Source: Streptomyces zhaozhouensis (GTDB lineage Bacteria > Actinomycetota > Actinomycetes > Streptomycetales > Streptomycetaceae). From it: 64,000 bases of DNA. The translations under genes and the position numbers were made by a program. Below the pieces are notes generated by a model that searched no databases, was not told where the DNA came from, and saw only the letters and a list, made by a program, of their open reading frames with translations. Where the stretch lies: assembly GCF_900230195.1 (NCBI RefSeq), contig NZ_OCNE01000013.1:62001-126000 (forward strand), in the 5' to 3' direction. Of the stretch, positions 41,968 to 50,613 are shown in pieces (the stretch's first letter is position 1; each line of letters opens with the position of its first letter).

Positions 41968-42705
41968 ATGGAACCCACCCCGGTGGAATCGGCCATTTCG
42001 GGGGTCGCGGCCATGGTGCCGAGGAAGCGGCCCGGACCTCGGCAGGCGCCGCCGCTCCGCAGTCCGCCGCTGCCGGTGCGCCGCTCCGTGCGCGCCCAGG
42101 TGCTCGCCGCGCTCCGGGACGCGCTGGCCACCGGTGAGCTGCGCGCCGGCGAGACCTACTCGGCCCCGCTGCTCGCCGAGCGGTACGGCGTCTCGGCCAC
42201 CCCGGTGCGCGAGGCCATGCAGCAGCTGTGCAGCGAGGGGCTGGTCGAGACGGTGCCCAACCGCGGCTTCCGGATCGCCGGGCACAGCGCGCGCGACATG
42301 GCCGAGCTGGCCGAGGTGCGCGCCGCCCTGGAGGTCCCCGCGGTGCTGCGGCTGGCCGGAAAGCTGCCCCCGCAGCGCTGGGAGGAGCTGCGGCCGCTGG
42401 CCGAGGCGACGGTGAGGGTCGCCGCCCACGGTGACCTGGTCGGCTACGCGGAGGCCGACCGGCGCTTCCACCGCGAGTTGCTGCGGCCCACGGGTAACCG
42501 CCAACTGATCGCTGTGGCGCAGGAGTTGCAGCGCAAGACGCAGTGCCCCACCGTTCCGGGCCGCCCGCCGGGCGCGCGCGAGCTGATCGCCGACGCCCGC
42601 CAGCACGGCGCGCTGCTGGACGCCCTCGTCCGCGGTGACCTGCCCACCGTCGAACGCCTGGCCCACGCCCATGTGACGGCCTCGCCCACGGGACCGCTCG
42701 CCTAG
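41968..42705 (+). CDS. GntR-family regulator with FCD domain
   Basis: 245 residues. A winged helix (RSVRAQVLAALRDALATGEL and YGVSATPVREAMQQLCSEGL, about 50-110) is followed by an FCD effector domain (MAELAEVRAALEVPAVLRLA, YAEADRRFHRELLR, ARQHGALLDALVRGDL with the expected His and Asp metal/ligand positions). FadR-type regulators respond to organic acids; no clear target operon is adjacent. GGAG lies 7 nt before ATG 41968; the first 45 residues are a disordered basic extension. Confidence 0.9.
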   Translation: MEPTPVESAISGVAAMVPRKRPGPRQAPPLRSPPLPVRRSVRAQVLAALRDALATGELRAGETYSAPLLAERYGVSATPVREAMQQLCSEGLVETVPNRGFRIAGHSARDMAELAEVRAALEVPAVLRLAGKLPPQRWEELRPLAEATVRVAAHGDLVGYAEADRRFHRELLRPTGNRQLIAVAQELQRKTQCPTVPGRPPGARELIADARQHGALLDALVRGDLPTVERLAHAHVTASPTGPLA

Positions 42706-42742
42706 GGCCGAGCCGGGCTCCCGTGTTCCCGCCGCGAGCCAG

Positions 42743-43567
42743 TCACTTCTCCGGCGTCGGCGTCGGCGGCGCGGTCGCCTCCCGCGGCGACTCGACCGGT
42801 ACCTCGGTCGGCAGTTGCGCGGCCAGCCAGTGCGGGACGTTCCCCAGCAGCCGGTGGAGCCTGGCCGCCTCGGCGCGCAGCCGGGCCGCCTCCTCCGGCG
42901 GCTGGACCTCGGCGAGCGCGACCAACGCCGGCGCGATGCCCACCAGAAAGCCCAGCTCCTCGCGCAGACGCAGGGATTCCGCGAAGCCGTGGCGGGCGGC
43001 CTCCAGGTCGCCGCCCTTCAGCGCGAGCGCCGCCAGATGGCGCCAGGTGTAGGAACAGAGCAGCGCGTCGCCGCGGTTGAGCGCCTCGTTGTGCGCCCTG
43101 CGGTAACCGGTCTCGGCGGCCTGCGGGTTGCCGCCCACGTGCTCGGCCATCAGCCCGCGCCGGAAGTCGAGCAGCGGCCGGCCGGGGGAGTCGGGGGCCA
43201 GCAGCGCGGCCGCCCGGCCCAGCGCGGCCCGCGCCTCGTCGGCCCGGTCCCGCACTCGCAGCAGCGTGGCGGCGTAGGCGAGATAGCCGCGCTCGCAGGC
43301 GGCGGTCCCGCGTTCCTCGTCGTTCAGCGGCATCTTCTCGGCGGCCCGCACCGCCTCCTCGGCGCGCTCCCAGCCCTGGCCGGTGAACATGCACCGCTCC
43401 ACCAGCAGCCGGGCGCGCAGCAGCGCCGCGCGGGGGTCGTCCGCCACCGTCGGGGTCAGCAGCTCGGCCGCGTCGTCCCAACAGCCTCGGGACCGCAGCC
43501 GCCATACCGCACTGTCGAGCGCCGTTCCGCTCGCCGTCTCCAGAACCGGATGTGCGGTATCCGCCAC
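42743..43567 (-). CDS. TPR-like helical protein, unknown function
   Basis: 274 residues of repeated helical pairs (LLRARLLVERCMFTGQGWER, DRADEARAALGRAAALLAPD, LAALALKGGDLEAARHGFAE) resembling tetratricopeptide repeats, with a short Pro/Thr-rich end. There is no signal peptide or membrane segment. The GTG at 43567 has GGGAGG 6 nt upstream and is preferred over a GTG at 43603 that lies inside a 13-bp palindrome. Such proteins often scaffold or respond to signals in streptomycetes; no specific role can be given. Confidence 0.75.
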   Translation of the reverse strand: MADTAHPVLETASGTALDSAVWRLRSRGCWDDAAELLTPTVADDPRAALLRARLLVERCMFTGQGWERAEEAVRAAEKMPLNDEERGTAACERGYLAYAATLLRVRDRADEARAALGRAAALLAPDSPGRPLLDFRRGLMAEHVGGNPQAAETGYRRAHNEALNRGDALLCSYTWRHLAALALKGGDLEAARHGFAESLRLREELGFLVGIAPALVALAEVQPPEEAARLRAEAARLHRLLGNVPHWLAAQLPTEVPVESPREATAPPTPTPEK

Positions 43568-43600
43568 ATCGCCCTCCCAGCGCGTCGTTGTGCTGTTGGC

Positions 43601-43613
43601 CACATCTGATGTG
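43601..43613. promoter_or_regulatory. Perfect palindrome upstream of TPR-like gene
   Basis: CACATC-T-GATGTG, 34 bp upstream of the GTG at 43567 on the minus strand; a possible operator for that gene. A second short dyad, TGAG-TGCAT-CTCA, follows it directly. Confidence 0.4.
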
Positions 43614-43786
43614 AGTGCATCTCAGCACGCGGGACGGTGCCCGGCCAAGGGGGGAGCGTGAAACAGTTCACAAGTTCTGGCGCGCGCCGGAGGATTGAGG
43701 CGAAGACGGAGGTGGTATGCGGTTCGGTTGGGTGCGGAATCGGCCATTCCAGGGCCGATCGGCGTGGCGCGTTCCCGACGTCGGGT

Positions 43787-45424
43787 TCAACCCAGCCGCA
43801 GCGCCAGCAGAAAGTCCACCGCGTCCTCGAGCCGCCCCAGGTCCCTGCCGGTGAGCTGCTCGATCCTGCCGATCCGGTAGCGCAGCGTGTTCACATGGAG
43901 ATGCAGCCGTGCGGCGCAGCGGGTCCACGAGCCGTCCTCGGCGAGGAACGCCTCCAGCGTCGGCAGCAGTTGGGAGCGGTGCCGGGTGTCGTACTCGCGC
44001 AGCGGGGCCAGCAGCCGGTCGCTGAACGCCTCCCGCACGTCCTCCGGGACGAACGGCAGCAGCACCATGTGCGAGGCCAGCCGCTCGTGGCCGGCCACCG
44101 CCACCGCCTCCGGCCTGGCCTCGGCCAACCGGCGCGCGTGCCGTGCCTCGCGCAACGCCCCGCGCAACCCCTCGGCGTCGGGCACCGAGGAGCTGACCCC
44201 CACGGTGAGCCGCCCGCCGCCGAGCCCGGCGGCCAGCGGATGGCGGAGCGTGGCCTCGAACGCCTCCGCGCGCAGCGGGCCGGCCACCTCCGCCTCCTGA
44301 AGCGGGCAGACCGGCACCAGCGCGACCGCCTCGCCCCCGGCGTGGGCCACCGCCGCCTCCGGCTCCGACGCGGTCGGGTCGCAGAGCGCCTCCTCCAGCA
44401 CCGCCCTCGCCACCGGGCCGGTGTCGAAGTCGGCGTCCGGCCAGTGCAGCCGGGCCACGACCAGCTGCCAGTCCAGCCCGGAACGCCCCGGCAGCAGCAC
44501 CGGCGCGGCGATCCGCAGCCGGGCCGCCACCTCGGCGGCCGGCGCCTCAGAGCCCAGCAGCTCCACCACCTGCTGGGCCAACCGCCGGCGCACGCCCCTG
44601 GCGGCCTCCCCCCGGTCGCGCGCCGCCGCGACCAACTCCGCGACCCCCTCCAACAACGCGCGCCGCTCGGCCGGCCACTCCGCCGCGTCGGCGCGGACGG
44701 CCAGCAGCCAGTCGGTCAGCAGCGTCCGGCGCGGGTCCTCGCCGGCCGCCGGCGGTTCGCCGCGCACCGGGAAGAGCGAGTAGACCGCGTCCCGGCGCGC
44801 CACCCGGCGCGGCTCGGGCCCGGCGCCCGGCGCCTCGGCCAGCCGCCCCGCGGCCAGCTCGGCCGCCACCCCGGGCGGCAGCGGCCCCGCCCCGGAGTCG
44901 GCGACCTCGCGGCCGGTCGCCGTCAACAGCCAGGCCGGCAGGTCCAGATCGGAGCCCAGCAGACCCAGCACCGCGCGCGGCCCCCCGCCGGCGGGCCCGG
45001 CGGACATCAGCCGGCGGTGCCGTTCCACCACCGCGGCCAGGTCCCCGGCGCGCACGGTCGACACCCGCCGCACCACGTGCTCCGTCAGGTCGGCGAAGCC
45101 GACCTCCTCGGCGACCGCGAAGAGCGGCAGCCGGTGGCGGGCGCAGGCCGCCGTCAACTCGTCCGGCACGGAGCCGAACTCGGCCTCCCCGGCGGCCAGT
45201 CCGGCGACCCCCGCCGCCGCCAGCACCCGCACGAAGGGTTCGGCGTCGTCCCCGCCGCGCCACCAGGCCAGCCCCGTCAGCACCAGCTCGTCGCCGTGCA
45301 GATAGCGGCTCGGGTCGCGCAGGTCGGTCGTCATCACCCCCCGCACCGGCCGGTCCAGCTCCTCCCGCCCCCACAGCAGCCGCAGCCCGAGCCGGTCGGA
45401 CTCCAGCAGGGCGCGCAGTCGCAT
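43787..45424 (-). CDS. PucR-family transcriptional regulator
   Basis: 545 residues. The N-terminal PucR domain (ELDRPVRGVMTTDLRDPSRY, GDELVLTGLAWWRG, about 20-125) is followed by a GGDEF-like middle region and a C-terminal HTH_30/PucR C-domain (LHLHVNTLRYRIGRIEQLTG, then LEDAVDFLLALRL). PucR proteins control purine catabolism, usually sensing ureidoglycolate or a related ligand. It is divergent from the xanthine dehydrogenase operon, with 210 bp between, and probably regulates it. GGAGG lies about 6 nt before ATG 45424. Confidence 0.93.
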   Translation of the reverse strand: MRLRALLESDRLGLRLLWGREELDRPVRGVMTTDLRDPSRYLHGDELVLTGLAWWRGGDDAEPFVRVLAAAGVAGLAAGEAEFGSVPDELTAACARHRLPLFAVAEEVGFADLTEHVVRRVSTVRAGDLAAVVERHRRLMSAGPAGGGPRAVLGLLGSDLDLPAWLLTATGREVADSGAGPLPPGVAAELAAGRLAEAPGAGPEPRRVARRDAVYSLFPVRGEPPAAGEDPRRTLLTDWLLAVRADAAEWPAERRALLEGVAELVAAARDRGEAARGVRRRLAQQVVELLGSEAPAAEVAARLRIAAPVLLPGRSGLDWQLVVARLHWPDADFDTGPVARAVLEEALCDPTASEPEAAVAHAGGEAVALVPVCPLQEAEVAGPLRAEAFEATLRHPLAAGLGGGRLTVGVSSSVPDAEGLRGALREARHARRLAEARPEAVAVAGHERLASHMVLLPFVPEDVREAFSDRLLAPLREYDTRHRSQLLPTLEAFLAEDGSWTRCAARLHLHVNTLRYRIGRIEQLTGRDLGRLEDAVDFLLALRLG

Positions 45425-45487
45425 CTCGCCTCCTCGCGCGGGCGCGGCCGACGACACCGCGTCGGACGGCACCCGGAACGGCTCTTC

Positions 45488-45499
45488 GTAGGAATCTAC
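45488..45499. promoter_or_regulatory. Dyad in the pucR-xdh intergenic region
   Basis: GTAG-GAAT-CTAC, with partly symmetric flanks (TTC on the left, AAG on the right). It is a possible operator between the divergent PucR gene (45424) and the xanthine dehydrogenase operon (45635). Confidence 0.4.
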
Positions 45500-45634
45500 A
45501 AGAACGGTAGTGCCGCCAGTCGTGCGCTTCGGCCCTTCCGTGACTGCCGCCCGCCACCCCCGCCGGGCTGTACTGGAGGGCCGAGGGTCCGTCGGCGACG
45601 CCGTGCCCGGCCCGCAGCGGAAGGAGCCGAACCG

Positions 45635-46516
45635 GTGGAGTTCCTTCGCCCGGCCACCTGGCGGGAGGCGTTGGCCGTCAAGGCGGCGCACCCCGAGGCG
45701 GTGCCGCTCGCCGGCGGCACCGACCTGATGGTGGAGATCAACTTCGACCGGCGCCGCCCCGAGCGGCTGCTCGACCTCTCCCGCCTCACCGAACTCCGCG
45801 ACTGGCACCGGGAGTCGGACACGGTCCGGATCGGCGCCGGCGTGCCCTTCCACACGGTGATCGACCGGCTGGCCGCCGAACTGCCCGCCCTGGCCATGGC
45901 CGCCCGCACCGTCGGCTCCCCGCAGATCCGCAACCGCGCCACCCTCGCCGGCAACCTCGGCACCGCCTCGCCCGCCGGCGACGCCCACCCCGCCCTGCTG
46001 GTCGCCGGCGCCGACGTCGAGGTGGCCAGCGCACGCGGCACCAGGACCGTCCCGGTCGAGGAGTTCTTCCTGGGACCCAAGCGGAACGCGCTCGCCCCCG
46101 ACGAGCTGATCCGTTCCGTCGCCGTCCGCACCGCGACAGGACCCCAGCAGTTCGCGAAGGTCGGCACCCGCAACGCCATGGTCATCGCCGTCTGCGCCGT
46201 CGCCCTCGCCCTGCACCCCGACACCCGCACCGTGCGCGCGGCGATCGGCTCCGCCGCGCCGACCCCGCTGCGGGCCCGGGAGGCCGAGAAGTTCCTGAAC
46301 GGGGTACTGGCCGAGGGCGACCACTGGGCCACCGGCCGCCCGCCGCCCCCGGCCGCCGCCACCCGGTTCGCCGCCCTGGTGGCCGCCGCCTGCGCGCCCG
46401 TCGACGACGTCAGAGGCAGCGCCGACTACCGCCGCCACGCGGTGCGCGTCCTGGCGCGCCGCACCCTGGACCGCGCCTGGCGCGCCCGGACGAGCACCGA
46501 AGGAGCACCGGCATGA
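45635..46516 (+). CDS. Xanthine dehydrogenase FAD-binding subunit
   Basis: 293 residues. VPLAGGTDLMVEINFDRRRP (about 22-42), GSPQIRNRATLAGNLGTASP (about 100-120) and the C-terminal CO_deh_flav_C region with TPLRAREAEKFLNG identify the medium, FAD-carrying subunit of molybdenum hydroxylases. It passes electrons from the iron-sulfur subunit to NAD+. GTG 45635 with AAGGAG 8 nt upstream was chosen. The next gene starts at an ATGA overlap, so the three-subunit operon is tightly coupled. Confidence 0.93.
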   Translation: MEFLRPATWREALAVKAAHPEAVPLAGGTDLMVEINFDRRRPERLLDLSRLTELRDWHRESDTVRIGAGVPFHTVIDRLAAELPALAMAARTVGSPQIRNRATLAGNLGTASPAGDAHPALLVAGADVEVASARGTRTVPVEEFFLGPKRNALAPDELIRSVAVRTATGPQQFAKVGTRNAMVIAVCAVALALHPDTRTVRAAIGSAAPTPLRAREAEKFLNGVLAEGDHWATGRPPPPAAATRFAALVAAACAPVDDVRGSADYRRHAVRVLARRTLDRAWRARTSTEGAPA

Positions 46517-47010
46517 GGCTCACCCTCACGGTCAACGGGCGCGAGCGGAGCGCCGACCACGTCTGGGAGGGCGAGAGCCTGCTCTACGTGCTGCGCGAAC
46601 GGCTCGGGCTGCCCGGCTCCAAGAACGCCTGCGAGCAGGGCGAGTGCGGCTCCTGCACCGTCCGTCTCGACGGCGACCTGGTCTGCTCCTGCCTGGTCGC
46701 CGCCGGTCAGGCCGAGGGACGCGAGGTGCGCACCGTCGAGGGCCTGGCCGACGCGGACGGCCGGCTCGCCCCCCTCCAGGCCGCGTTCGTCGAGGCCGGC
46801 GCGGTGCAGTGCGGCTTCTGCACCCCCGGACTCCTGCTCGCCGCCGAGGAGTTGCTGGCCCGCGTGCCCCGCCCCGCCGACGCCGACATCCGCGAGGCGC
46901 TCGCCGGCAACCTCTGCCGCTGCACCGGCTACGAGAGCGTCCTCGACGCCGTCCGCCTCGCCGCCGCCCGCGCCCCCGCACCGGCCGCCGACCCCGAACG
47001 GAGGCCCTGA
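46513..47010 (+). CDS. Xanthine dehydrogenase [2Fe-2S] subunit
   Basis: 165 residues with two [2Fe-2S] clusters: the plant-ferredoxin type CEQGECGSCTVRLDG (about 44-58, with another Cys at about 65) and the CO_deh type CGFCTPGLLLA (about 100-110) plus NLCRCTGYESVLDA (about 135-148). It links the molybdenum subunit to the FAD subunit. The ATG at 46513 overlaps the FAD-subunit stop (ATGA). Confidence 0.96.
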   Translation: MRLTLTVNGRERSADHVWEGESLLYVLRERLGLPGSKNACEQGECGSCTVRLDGDLVCSCLVAAGQAEGREVRTVEGLADADGRLAPLQAAFVEAGAVQCGFCTPGLLLAAEELLARVPRPADADIREALAGNLCRCTGYESVLDAVRLAAARAPAPAADPERRP

Positions 47011-47012
47011 CC

Positions 47013-49418
47013 ATGGGAGTCGTCCCGCCGCCCGCCGGACTCACCCAGCGCGGCGACACCGCGCCCGACGCCTCGGGCGGCATCGGCGAGTCGCCGCACC
47101 GCCCCGACGGGGTACTGAAGGTCACCGGCGACTTCGCCTACGCCTCCGACCTGTGGCACGAGGACATGCTCTGGGGGCACACCCTGCGCAGCCCGCACGC
47201 GCACGCCGAGATCCGCTCCGTCGACACCGCCGAGGCCCTGGCGCTGCCCGGCGTCCACGCCGTGCTCACCCACGCGGACCTCCCCGCCGCCACCCACTAC
47301 GGGCTGGAGTTCACCGACCAGCCGGTGCTCGCCGGCGACCGGGTCCGCTACCAGGGCGAGCCCGTCGCGCTCGTCGCCGCCGACCACCCGGAGACCGCGC
47401 GCCGCGCCGCCGCCCGCGTCCGGGTCGAGTACGCGCCGCTGCCGGTGGTCCACGACGAGGCCACCGCGACCGCCCCCGACGCGCCCGTCCTCCACCCCGA
47501 CCGCGACGACCACCACGCCGCCCACGTGCCGCACCCCAACGTGGTCCACCGCCAGCCCGTGCTGGCCGGCGACCCGACCCACGCGGTGGCCGACGTCGTG
47601 GTGCGCGGCGACTACACCGTCGGGATGCAGGACCAGGCGTTCCTCGGCCCGGAGTCCGGGCTGGCCGTGCCAGCGGAGGACGGCGGGGTCGACCTCCATG
47701 TCGCCACCCAGTGGCTCCACGTCGACCAGCGCCAACTCGCCCCCGTCCTCGGCCTGGAGCCGGAACGCGTGCGGCTGACCCTCGGCGGCGTCGGCGGTGC
47801 CTTCGGCGCCCGCGAGGACCTGTCGATGCAGGCCCACGCCTGCCTGCTGGCGCTGCGCACCGGCCGGCCCGTGAAGATGGTCTACAACCGCCACGAGTCG
47901 TTCTTCGGCCATGTGCACCGCCACCCGGCCACCCTCAGCTACGAGCACGGCGCCACCCTCGACGGCCGGCTGGTCTACGTGAAGGGCCGGATCGTCCTCG
48001 ACGGCGGTGCCTACGCCTCCTCCTCGCCCGCCGTCGTCGGCAACGCCGCCTCCCTGGGCGTGGGCCCCTACCGCGTGCCGCACGTCGCGATGGAGGCCCT
48101 CGCCCTCTACACCAACAACCCGCCCTGCGGCGCGATGCGCGGCTTCGGCGCGGTGCAGGCGTGCTTCGCCTACGAGGCGCAGATGGACCGGCTGGCCGTC
48201 GCCCTCAACATGGACCCCGTCGAGCTGCGCCGGCGCAACGCCCTCACCCAGGGCGACACCATGCCCACCGGCCAGCCCGTCGACGCGCCCGCGCCCGTCG
48301 CCGAGCTGCTGCGTCTGGTCCGCGACCGGCCGCTGCCGCCGCCGCGCCCCTGGGAGGTCGACGGCGGCGTGGACCCCAGGGCGCTGCCCGGCGGGCTCGC
48401 CCGCTCCAGCCTGGGGGAGGGGATCGTGCGCGGCGTCGGCTACGGAGTCGGCATCAAGAACGTCGGCTTCTCCGAGGGCTTCGACGACTACTCGACCGCC
48501 CGGGTGCGGCTGGCGGTCGTCGGCGGGGAGCCAAGCGCCACCGTGCACACCGCGATGGCGGAGGTCGGCCAGGGCGGGATCACGGTGCACGCCCAGATCG
48601 CCCGCACCGAGCTGGGCGTCAGCCGGGTCGGCATCCTGCCGGCCGACACCTCCGTGGGTTCCGCCGGCTCCACCTCCGCCTCCCGGCAGACGTACATGAC
48701 CGGCGGGGCCGTCCGCCACGCCTGCCTCGCCGTCCGCGCCGAGGTGCTGCGGCTGGCCAGGGACCGCCTGCGCCGGGGGGAGCGGGTTGACTGGCGGGGC
48801 GACGAGGCCGCCTGGAACGATCCCGGGCTGCGGCTGGTCGGCGGCGAGGTCGTCACCCCGCGCGGCGAGGTGCTGGCCGCGCTGGCCGACGTGCTCGGTG
48901 ACGAGGCGATCGAACGGGAGCTGGAGTTCCGCCACCGCCCCACCCGGCCGTTCGACCGCGCGACCGGGCAGGGTCCCGGTCACGTCCAGTACTCGTTCTG
49001 CGCGCACCGCGCCGTGGTCGACGTCGACGTCGAGCTGGGCCTGGTCCGGGTCGTCGAACTGGCCGCCGCCCAGGACGTGGGCCGCGCGCTCAACCCGCGC
49101 GCGGTGCGCGGCCAGATCCACGGCGGCAGCGCCCAGGGGCTCGGCCTCGCCGTGCTGGAGGAGGTCCTCGTCGGCCCCGACGGCACCGTCCGCAACCCGT
49201 CGTTCACCGACTACCTGATCCCCACCATCCTGGACACCCCGCCGATGCCCGTCGACATCCTCGAACTCGCCGACGAGCACGCCCCGTACGGGCTGCGCGG
49301 GGTGGGCGAGGCGCCCACGCTCTCCGCGACGCCGGCGATCGTCGCCGCGATCCGCCAGGCGACGCGCCTGCCCCTCACCCGCGTCCCCGTCCGCCCCGAG
49401 CACCTGACCGGAACCTGA
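47013..49418 (+). CDS. Xanthine dehydrogenase molybdopterin-binding subunit
   Basis: An 801-residue large subunit carrying the molybdenum cofactor. GVGGAFGAREDLSMQAHACL, CGAMRGFGAVQACFAYEAQM, AEVGQGGITVHAQIA and, near the C-terminus, LRGVGEAPTLSATPAI with the catalytic Glu are the molybdenum-hydroxylase landmarks. With the two smaller subunits it hydroxylates hypoxanthine to xanthine and urate. The ATG at 47013 lies 2 bp after the previous stop and is preceded by GGAGG about 8 nt upstream. Confidence 0.95.
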   Translation: MGVVPPPAGLTQRGDTAPDASGGIGESPHRPDGVLKVTGDFAYASDLWHEDMLWGHTLRSPHAHAEIRSVDTAEALALPGVHAVLTHADLPAATHYGLEFTDQPVLAGDRVRYQGEPVALVAADHPETARRAAARVRVEYAPLPVVHDEATATAPDAPVLHPDRDDHHAAHVPHPNVVHRQPVLAGDPTHAVADVVVRGDYTVGMQDQAFLGPESGLAVPAEDGGVDLHVATQWLHVDQRQLAPVLGLEPERVRLTLGGVGGAFGAREDLSMQAHACLLALRTGRPVKMVYNRHESFFGHVHRHPATLSYEHGATLDGRLVYVKGRIVLDGGAYASSSPAVVGNAASLGVGPYRVPHVAMEALALYTNNPPCGAMRGFGAVQACFAYEAQMDRLAVALNMDPVELRRRNALTQGDTMPTGQPVDAPAPVAELLRLVRDRPLPPPRPWEVDGGVDPRALPGGLARSSLGEGIVRGVGYGVGIKNVGFSEGFDDYSTARVRLAVVGGEPSATVHTAMAEVGQGGITVHAQIARTELGVSRVGILPADTSVGSAGSTSASRQTYMTGGAVRHACLAVRAEVLRLARDRLRRGERVDWRGDEAAWNDPGLRLVGGEVVTPRGEVLAALADVLGDEAIERELEFRHRPTRPFDRATGQGPGHVQYSFCAHRAVVDVDVELGLVRVVELAAAQDVGRALNPRAVRGQIHGGSAQGLGLAVLEEVLVGPDGTVRNPSFTDYLIPTILDTPPMPVDILELADEHAPYGLRGVGEAPTLSATPAIVAAIRQATRLPLTRVPVRPEHLTGT

Positions 49419-49473
49419 GACGAGGGGCCCCGGGCACCGCGCACCGGGGCACGCACGAGGAACGGAGGCCGCC

Positions 49474-50613
49474 GTGCTGGACATCGCCACCGAGCTCGAC
49501 GCCTGGTGCCGCCAGGGGCGGGCGTTCGCCGTGGCCACCGTCGTCGCCGTCGAGGGCAGCGCGCCACGGGGGCCGGGCGCCGCGCTCGCGGTCGACGCGG
49601 AGGGCGCGGTGCTGGGCGGGGTCTCCGGCGGCTGCGTGGAGGGCGCGCTGTGGGAGGAGTGCCGCGAGGCGCTGCGCGCGGGCACGCCCAGGACGGCGCG
49701 TTACGCGGCCGACCCGGATGACCCGTTCGCGCCCGCGCTCACCTGCGGCGGCACGGTCGAACTGCTGATCACCCCGGTCGTCGGGCCCCGACGCGCCACG
49801 CTGGCCGAGGCGTTGGCGGCGGTCGCCGGGGGCGGCGCGGTGACGCTCCTGCGGGCGCTGCCGGGCGGGGGAGCGGGCGGCGGCGCGCTGCTGTGGCGGC
49901 CGGGGGCGCCGGATGCGGGGCGCGGCACGCTCGGCTGGGGCGCGGGCATCGACCGGCTGGCGCTCGCGCGGGCGCGTGCGCTGCCCGGCGGGCGCGGGAC
50001 CGTGCGGCTGCCGGGGGGCCGGCGGGCCTGGGCGGAGCACCGTGCGGCGCCGCCCCGGCTGCTGATCGTCGGCGCGGTGGACTTCGCCGCCGCGCTGGCC
50101 CACGCCGCCACGCCGCTCGGCTACCGGGTGACGGTCTGCGACGCGCGGCCCGTCTTCGCCACCGCCGAACGTTTTCCCGAGGCCGCCGAGGTGGTCAACG
50201 ACCGGCCGGACCGCTGCCTCGACGGGCGGCGGCTGACCGGGCGGGACGCGGTGTGCGTGCTCACCCACGACCCGAGGTGGGATGTCCCGGCGCTGGTGCG
50301 GGCGTTGCGCGGCCCGGCCGGCTACGTGGGCGCGATGGGGTCCTGGCGCACCCACGAGGACCGGCTGCGCCGGCTGCGCGCCGCCGGGCTCGGCGAGGGC
50401 GAACTGGCCCGGCTGCGCTCGCCGATCGGCCTCGACCTCGCGGCCCGCACCCCGGCCGAGACGGCCCTGGCCATCGCCGCCGAGATCGTCGCGGTGCGGC
50501 GCGGCGGCAGCGGCGTGCCGCTCACCGGCAGCGGCCGGCCGCTGCACGGCGACGGCACCCGTACGTCCCTCGCGCCGCCGCTACGGCTCGACCTCGACGC
50601 CGTGGCGCAGTAG
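49474..50613 (+). CDS. XdhC-family molybdenum-enzyme maturation protein
   Basis: 379 residues. An XdhC/CoxI N-terminal domain (FAVATVVAVEGSAPRGPGAA and GGVSGGCVEGALWEECREAL, about 18-70) and a C-terminal Rossmann XdhC domain (LLIVGAVDFAAALAHAATPL, then VCVLTHDPRWDVPAL and GYVGAMGSWRTHEDRL) are present. XdhC binds Moco and helps insert its sulfurated form into xanthine dehydrogenase. GTG 49474 has GGAGG about 7 nt upstream. Its last 33 bp overlap the convergent zinc-ribbon gene. Confidence 0.93.
   Translation: MLDIATELDAWCRQGRAFAVATVVAVEGSAPRGPGAALAVDAEGAVLGGVSGGCVEGALWEECREALRAGTPRTARYAADPDDPFAPALTCGGTVELLITPVVGPRRATLAEALAAVAGGGAVTLLRALPGGGAGGGALLWRPGAPDAGRGTLGWGAGIDRLALARARALPGGRGTVRLPGGRRAWAEHRAAPPRLLIVGAVDFAAALAHAATPLGYRVTVCDARPVFATAERFPEAAEVVNDRPDRCLDGRRLTGRDAVCVLTHDPRWDVPALVRALRGPAGYVGAMGSWRTHEDRLRRLRAAGLGEGELARLRSPIGLDLAARTPAETALAIAAEIVAVRRGGSGVPLTGSGRPLHGDGTRTSLAPPLRLDLDAVAQ

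Noticed and set aside
43637..46516. 959-codon open frame that ends with the xanthine dehydrogenase FAD subunit.
   Set aside because: Only the part from GTG 45635 has homology and a ribosome site; the rest is antisense to the PucR gene.
46929..49685. 918-codon minus-strand open frame opposite the large xanthine dehydrogenase subunit.
   Set aside because: Val/Gly/His-rich mirror of a well-supported gene with no domain; a shadow.
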